Source: Pararge aegeria
Lineage: Eukaryota; Arthropoda; Insecta; Lepidoptera; Nymphalidae
Assembly (NCBI RefSeq): GCF_905163445.1
Contig: NC_053208.1
Location: 25,323,986-25,387,985, forward strand
Length of the DNA: 64,000 bases
Direction of reading: 5' to 3'
The notes under the pieces are model-generated. The model saw nothing but the letters and a program-made list of their open reading frames with translations. It was not told the origin of the DNA and searched no databases. Each line of letters opens with the position of its first letter. Positions within the stretch are counted from its first letter, which is position 1. Of the stretch, positions 63,727-64,000 are shown one piece after another. Made by a program: the position numbers and the translations under genes.

Positions 63727-64000
63727 GTACCGAGCAACAATTACTTGACCGTCCTGTATTATCTATAATATTAGTCGCTAAGTGATCCAAATTGGACCGC
63801 TTGACTACGAAATTAAATCTATTATTTTTCGCGATTACTTACTATATATATATATATTAATTTTTAAGTCTACTTGCCAGTCGGTAATACTAAACAAATG
63901 AAAAATATTAACATATGACAGCAAGACACACATTTTCAAATATAATAATTACTATTTATAAAATATAGATAGATTTAATTTTTGTAATTGTACTATTATT
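63727..64000 (+). repeat. Dispersed repeat X, copy 16, right part and extension
   Basis: Continues gtaccgagcaacaattactt and tcgcgattactta, collinear with 59000-59225, to the window edge. Confidence 0.75.

Noticed and set aside
19494..63900. Repeat X as a tRNA-derived SINE
   Set aside because: The ggtcgttgacccg core superficially resembles a B box but lacks the GGTTCGANNCC pattern, and there is no A box upstream at the right distance.

Overview
The window looks like AT-rich intergenic DNA from a lepidopteran (moth or butterfly) nuclear genome. The evidence is the mix of repeats: many non-autonomous Helitrons whose ends read TC...CTAG with the typical TACTAATATTATAAATG head, a tRNA-derived SINE of the kind common in Lepidoptera, CR1/Jockey-, RTE-, R1- and R4-type LINE remains, a Penelope-like element, and hAT/mariner MITEs. 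I see no intact multi-exon host gene. The only convincing host gene is one tRNA-Asp(GTC) at 6780-6851; a basic Ser/Arg-rich exon-like stretch at 52.6-52.9 kb is a weak second candidate. The lepidopteran assignment rests on remembered repeat signatures, not on a search.

Layout. 0-4 kb: a broken EN-RT LINE (family K) with a CA-repeat 3' UTR, then LINE and Helitron scraps. 4-9.7 kb: Helitrons, tRNA-Asp, little else. 9.77-10.84 kb: a young Penelope-like element with a GIY-YIG nuclease, two identical inverted 92-bp pLTRs, a 15-bp target duplication and a hammerhead-ribozyme-like motif. 11-19 kb: a hAT-type MITE, LINE and SINE fragments including nested insertions. 19-29 kb: Helitrons, a triplicated ~140-bp repeat, and the first copies of a dispersed repeat here called X. 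29.9-35.6 kb: three copies of an LTR-like sequence in direct orientation, with a 2.6-kb non-coding interior between the second and third that holds a hairpin minisatellite. 36-48 kb: Helitrons seeded by CCCTAT microsatellites, an R1-clade RNase H remnant, a SINE, mariner and RLE-LINE remnants. 48-53 kb: a local duplication, a U2 snRNA fragment and an RTE fragment. 53.4-58.8 kb: a nearly complete LINE (family D; ORF1 and a 951-aa EN-RT ORF2, minus strand) sitting inside an R4-like LINE with a CCHC knuckle. 59-64 kb: a second family-K LINE, Helitron and X copies, one of them split by an 803-bp TIR element with a TA duplication.

How the parts relate. The coding capacity belongs to transposons. 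Family D supplies the EN-RT that probably made at least seven truncated copies in the window, all sharing its 3' tail. The Helitrons have no Rep/helicase here and must be mobilised in trans. Nested insertions give a relative order: the SINE at 16.1-16.9 kb predates a family D copy, the R4-like LINE predates the 54-58 kb family D element, LTR copy A predates an RTE tail, and X at 62.7 kb predates the TA-flanked element. The Penelope-like element appears to be among the youngest insertions, because its pLTRs and target duplication are identical.
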